Origin: Candidatus Hydrogenedentota bacterium
GTDB lineage: Bacteria; Spirochaetota; Leptospiria; Turneriellales; J094
NCBI GenBank assembly: GCA_003695005.1
Contig: RFJE01000027.1
Coordinates: forward strand, 1 to 8,992
Reading direction: 5' to 3'
Length of the DNA stretch: 8,992 nt
Made by a program: the position numbers and the translations under genes. Position 1 is the stretch's first letter. Every line of letters starts with the position of its first letter. The notes under the pieces are model-generated. The model was not told where the DNA came from, did no database searches, and worked only from the letters and a program-made list of their open reading frames with translations. Positions 7,010 to 8,992 of the stretch are shown one piece after another.

Positions 7010-8335
7010 GTGTTTTTGCGTAAATTTGTTTTATTTACGATTGTTTTCCTTGGTATATTTTCTACTGCTATTTATGCGGAAGAATTAGCTCTCGATCCGA
7101 ATTTAAAAAATTTACGACTATCTGGTTTTTTACGCACGCGGTATTGGAGCTATTTCTCTGAGTCGGCTATTGATAAATACGACCCATCGAAAGGTCCGAA
7201 GCCATATGAGCAAGCAGATTATATGGACCTTTTTTTTCGAAGTCGATTTCATTTACTTGTGAATCGAATTGTCAGTTTACATTCTGTTTTTGACATTGGA
7301 ACTTTGCATTTAGGACAGACTAGTGATACGCGATTAGGTACGGGAGGAATTAACTTAAAGACACGAAACTTATACATGAATTTTCGCTGGATGAAAGGGT
7401 CGCCGGATGGTATAATTCGCATTGGACTCATGCCGTTTTCTTTGCCAAGGGGTCATATTTTAGCAAAAGATGCAGCAGGTATTAAAATTGAGCATCGGTT
7501 TGCACACGGGAAAGTGCGACCGTATTTTTATTTTATTAAAGCTGTGGAAAACTCACTTCCGAATGCAGATAAGTTTGGAGATTTTGAAAATCATAATTTC
7601 AATGATGCCAACATTTACATTATTGGGAATAAATTTGCCATTGGACAAAGCTTTGATGGCGAGGTGTATTATACTCTTTTGGATGATAAGAACAATGGCT
7701 TAGAAGATACCCCCCCGATGCAACGACCAAAACTTTTACACTGGATTGGACTGGATTCTCGGTTTCAGTTTGGTACGTATGAGTTAGGTTTTAGTGCCAT
7801 TGGAAACTTTGGAACAATCCATGTTTTATCGGGTAGTCAGTCTGTTCGCCGAGAAATTCAGGCTGGTTTAGGAGAGATTTCTATTTCGAAGCAATGGACA
7901 GATTTTAGTTTAAGTCTTGTTTCGGTCGCAGCGACTGGTGACCCTTCCGACGAAGAAGCAAAAGATAGCTTTCAATCTATTGGCGCTTCTTATGGTTTAA
8001 GTAAAATTGCAGTGGATAATTCAGGTGGCCTTTCTTTACGATCTTCGGGAAAAATGTATGGTTTAAATGGAAACGGTATTGAAGGCGAAGCTGTTTTTCT
8101 AGGTACTTTATCCTTAAAACTATCTTATTATTACTATCTTACCTTGCGTGATTTTATTGGTCGTAAATATGGCCAGGAATTTAATTTCGAGACCACTTAC
8201 TTGCTTTTAGAAAAAATAAAGTTTTTTGGAAGCTTTGCCATGTTTTTTCCGGATACCGGTTATACTACATTGCAAAATTATTATAAGAAACAACCAATTT
8301 ATGAAATTATGTTTGGAGCCCAAACAAATTATTAA
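7010..8335 (+). CDS. Outer-membrane beta-barrel protein, porin/alginate-export-like
   Basis: The 441-residue product starts at GTG and has a clear signal peptide with cleavage after IYA (residue 23). The rest shows alternating hydrophobic/polar strands typical of an outer-membrane barrel: LRLSGFLRTRYWSYF (35-49), FFRSRFHLLV (75-84), LYMNFRWM (121-128), IRIGLMPFS (136-144), VRPYFYFIKAV (169-179) and WIGLDSRFQFG (245-255), ending in Tyr441 as barrel proteins usually end in an aromatic residue for BAM insertion. The stretch TGDPSDEEAKDSFQ (309-322) and the near-terminal GQEFNFETTYLLL...FFPDTG (388-417) resemble the pattern of the alginate-export/large-channel porin family; this assignment rests on pattern alone. 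Its substrate is unknown; alginate export itself is not implied. It is co-transcribed with the upstream solute-binding gene, so the pair could pass a solute across the outer membrane and then trap it. Its end overlaps the next gene by 35 bases. Confidence 0.82.
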   Translation: MFLRKFVLFTIVFLGIFSTAIYAEELALDPNLKNLRLSGFLRTRYWSYFSESAIDKYDPSKGPKPYEQADYMDLFFRSRFHLLVNRIVSLHSVFDIGTLHLGQTSDTRLGTGGINLKTRNLYMNFRWMKGSPDGIIRIGLMPFSLPRGHILAKDAAGIKIEHRFAHGKVRPYFYFIKAVENSLPNADKFGDFENHNFNDANIYIIGNKFAIGQSFDGEVYYTLLDDKNNGLEDTPPMQRPKLLHWIGLDSRFQFGTYELGFSAIGNFGTIHVLSGSQSVRREIQAGLGEISISKQWTDFSLSLVSVAATGDPSDEEAKDSFQSIGASYGLSKIAVDNSGGLSLRSSGKMYGLNGNGIEGEAVFLGTLSLKLSYYYYLTLRDFIGRKYGQEFNFETTYLLLEKIKFFGSFAMFFPDTGYTTLQNYYKKQPIYEIMFGAQTNY

Positions 8336-8992
8336 AATAAAAATTATTTTTTTGCTAATTCCGTGTATTTCTTTTGCGGAAGTAAAAACATATTTCGATG
8401 AATTTGGTAAACTACAAATTGATTCTATTTCTTCTTATCATTATTTATCAGAGAAGGATTTTGTTTATTTAGATAAGATCATTGATTTTTTACTAAAACA
8501 CGGGCGGGAAAAACAAGCACAAATTTTACTACGTTCGGCATCTGTATTTCCTTGCAAAAGTTTCTCTTGTCGAACAGCAAGAGAAAAATTTTTTTCTCGC
8601 TTGCCCAACATAAGGAAGAAATTTCCGCGTAAAAATTTTTCGCTAGATAGGCTTGCTCTTACCAAGGTAAAGCGTGTTTACATAGCCATTGTTTATCCGG
8701 AAAGGGTCGGGATGAAGTTTACAGAGGAAACGAAAGTAAAGTTTACCGAGCAAAATAAAATCCAAGTTTTAAAAAGTCCTTATGCTGCTATTTATTTTCA
8801 ACATTTTTTTCGAGGTGAATCTTTATCGATAAAGGAGTGGCATGATTCATGGCATAAGAAAATGAGAGTGTTTCCAAAGTGGAAACAATTTCAGCCATTT
8901 TTTTCATCTTTTTTAGGTACGATAGTTCGTGCTGTTACAAAGAATAGAAATTCCCAGCAGGTTCTTTTATTTTTATGGAAAAAGAGTGATAC
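8301..8992 (+). CDS. Unrecognised exported protein (partial, runs off right edge)
   Basis: A frame open for 230 codons continues past the window end. In A+T-rich sequence such a length without a stop, together with a clean signal peptide, marks it as a real gene. From ATG 8301 the protein begins MKLCLEPKQ, then a basic stretch, a hydrophobic core IIFLLIPCISFA (15-26) and probable cleavage before Glu27, predicting export. The mature part is rich in Lys, Phe, Ser and Arg; it includes CKSFSC (85-90), KVKRVYIAIVYPERVG (122-137) and a Trp/His-rich stretch IKEWHDSWHKK (177-187). I recognise no family. The start is uncertain: ATG 8301 overlaps the barrel gene by 35 bases and has only a weak ribosome site, while GGAG at 8315-8318 would suit a rare ATT start at 8328 or 8331. 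Position and overlap place it in the same operon as the binding protein and barrel. An internal terminator-like structure lies at 8561-8603. Confidence 0.75.
   Translation, partial: MKLCLEPKQIIKIKIIFLLIPCISFAEVKTYFDEFGKLQIDSISSYHYLSEKDFVYLDKIIDFLLKHGREKQAQILLRSASVFPCKSFSCRTAREKFFSRLPNIRKKFPRKNFSLDRLALTKVKRVYIAIVYPERVGMKFTEETKVKFTEQNKIQVLKSPYAAIYFQHFFRGESLSIKEWHDSWHKKMRVFPKWKQFQPFFSSFLGTIVRAVTKNRNSQQVLLFLWKKSD
8561..8603 (+). other. Terminator-like hairpin with a competing third arm, inside a coding region
   Basis: TTTCTCTTG (8561-8569) and CAAGAGAAA (8578-8586) form a perfect nine-base-pair stem with an eight-base loop, followed by AA and T7 (8589-8595), the layout of an intrinsic terminator. 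A third arm, TTTTTCTCGCTTG (8591-8603), is also complementary to the middle arm apart from a two-base CG bulge, so the middle arm can pair on either side. This resembles a terminator/antiterminator pair, though it lies within an open reading frame and only four of nine pairs are G-C. Confidence 0.3.

Noticed and set aside
8334..8350. AAAATAA / TTATTTT hairpin after the barrel stop, as a possible terminator
   Set aside because: All seven pairs are A-T, so the stem would be very weak, and it falls in the signal-peptide codons of the next gene. Lysine and isoleucine codons explain it.
8465..8665. A 66-codon minus-strand frame opposite the last gene
   Set aside because: It is short, lacks a signal or motif, and lies antisense to a much longer plus-strand frame with a signal peptide.

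Overview
This is an A+T-rich window holding eight protein genes and no RNA genes, mobile elements or CRISPR arrays. The organism is a diderm (Gram-negative-type) bacterium: one gene encodes an outer-membrane beta-barrel ending in a C-terminal aromatic residue, and several others carry Sec signal peptides. It makes its own tryptophan and leucine. The composition, the HslV form with a short propeptide, and the mix of exported TPR, porin-like and solute-binding proteins would suit a Leptospira-like spirochaete, but the sequence alone does not settle this and other low-GC diderms remain possible.

Left part, minus strand (1-2659): hslV, hslU and an exported TPR protein form a tight operon. hslV and hslU overlap in a TAATG, and the TPR gene starts about 24 bases after hslU. 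HslV is the threonine peptidase and HslU the AAA+ unfoldase of the HslUV protease. The TPR gene runs off the left edge.

Middle (2660-6065): a short divergent regulatory region separates hslV from trpE. It holds an 18-base near-perfect palindrome, possible overlapping promoters and a small GC-rich hairpin. trpE and trpG (overlapping ATGA) encode the two subunits of anthranilate synthase, which converts chorismate to anthranilate at the entry to tryptophan synthesis. leuB (3-isopropylmalate dehydrogenase, leucine synthesis) converges on trpG with only 24 bases between them and no visible terminator.

Right part, plus strand (6185-8992): after a 119-base divergent gap there is a three-gene exported module. 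It encodes a family 3 periplasmic solute-binding protein, an outer-membrane beta-barrel of alginate-export/porin type with a GTG start, and an unrecognised exported protein whose gene overlaps the barrel gene and runs off the right edge. No ABC permease or ATPase lies in the window, so this looks like an orphan envelope uptake or sensing module. Inside the last gene, three mutually complementary arms and a T7 tract resemble a terminator/antiterminator switch; this is the oddest sequence feature seen.
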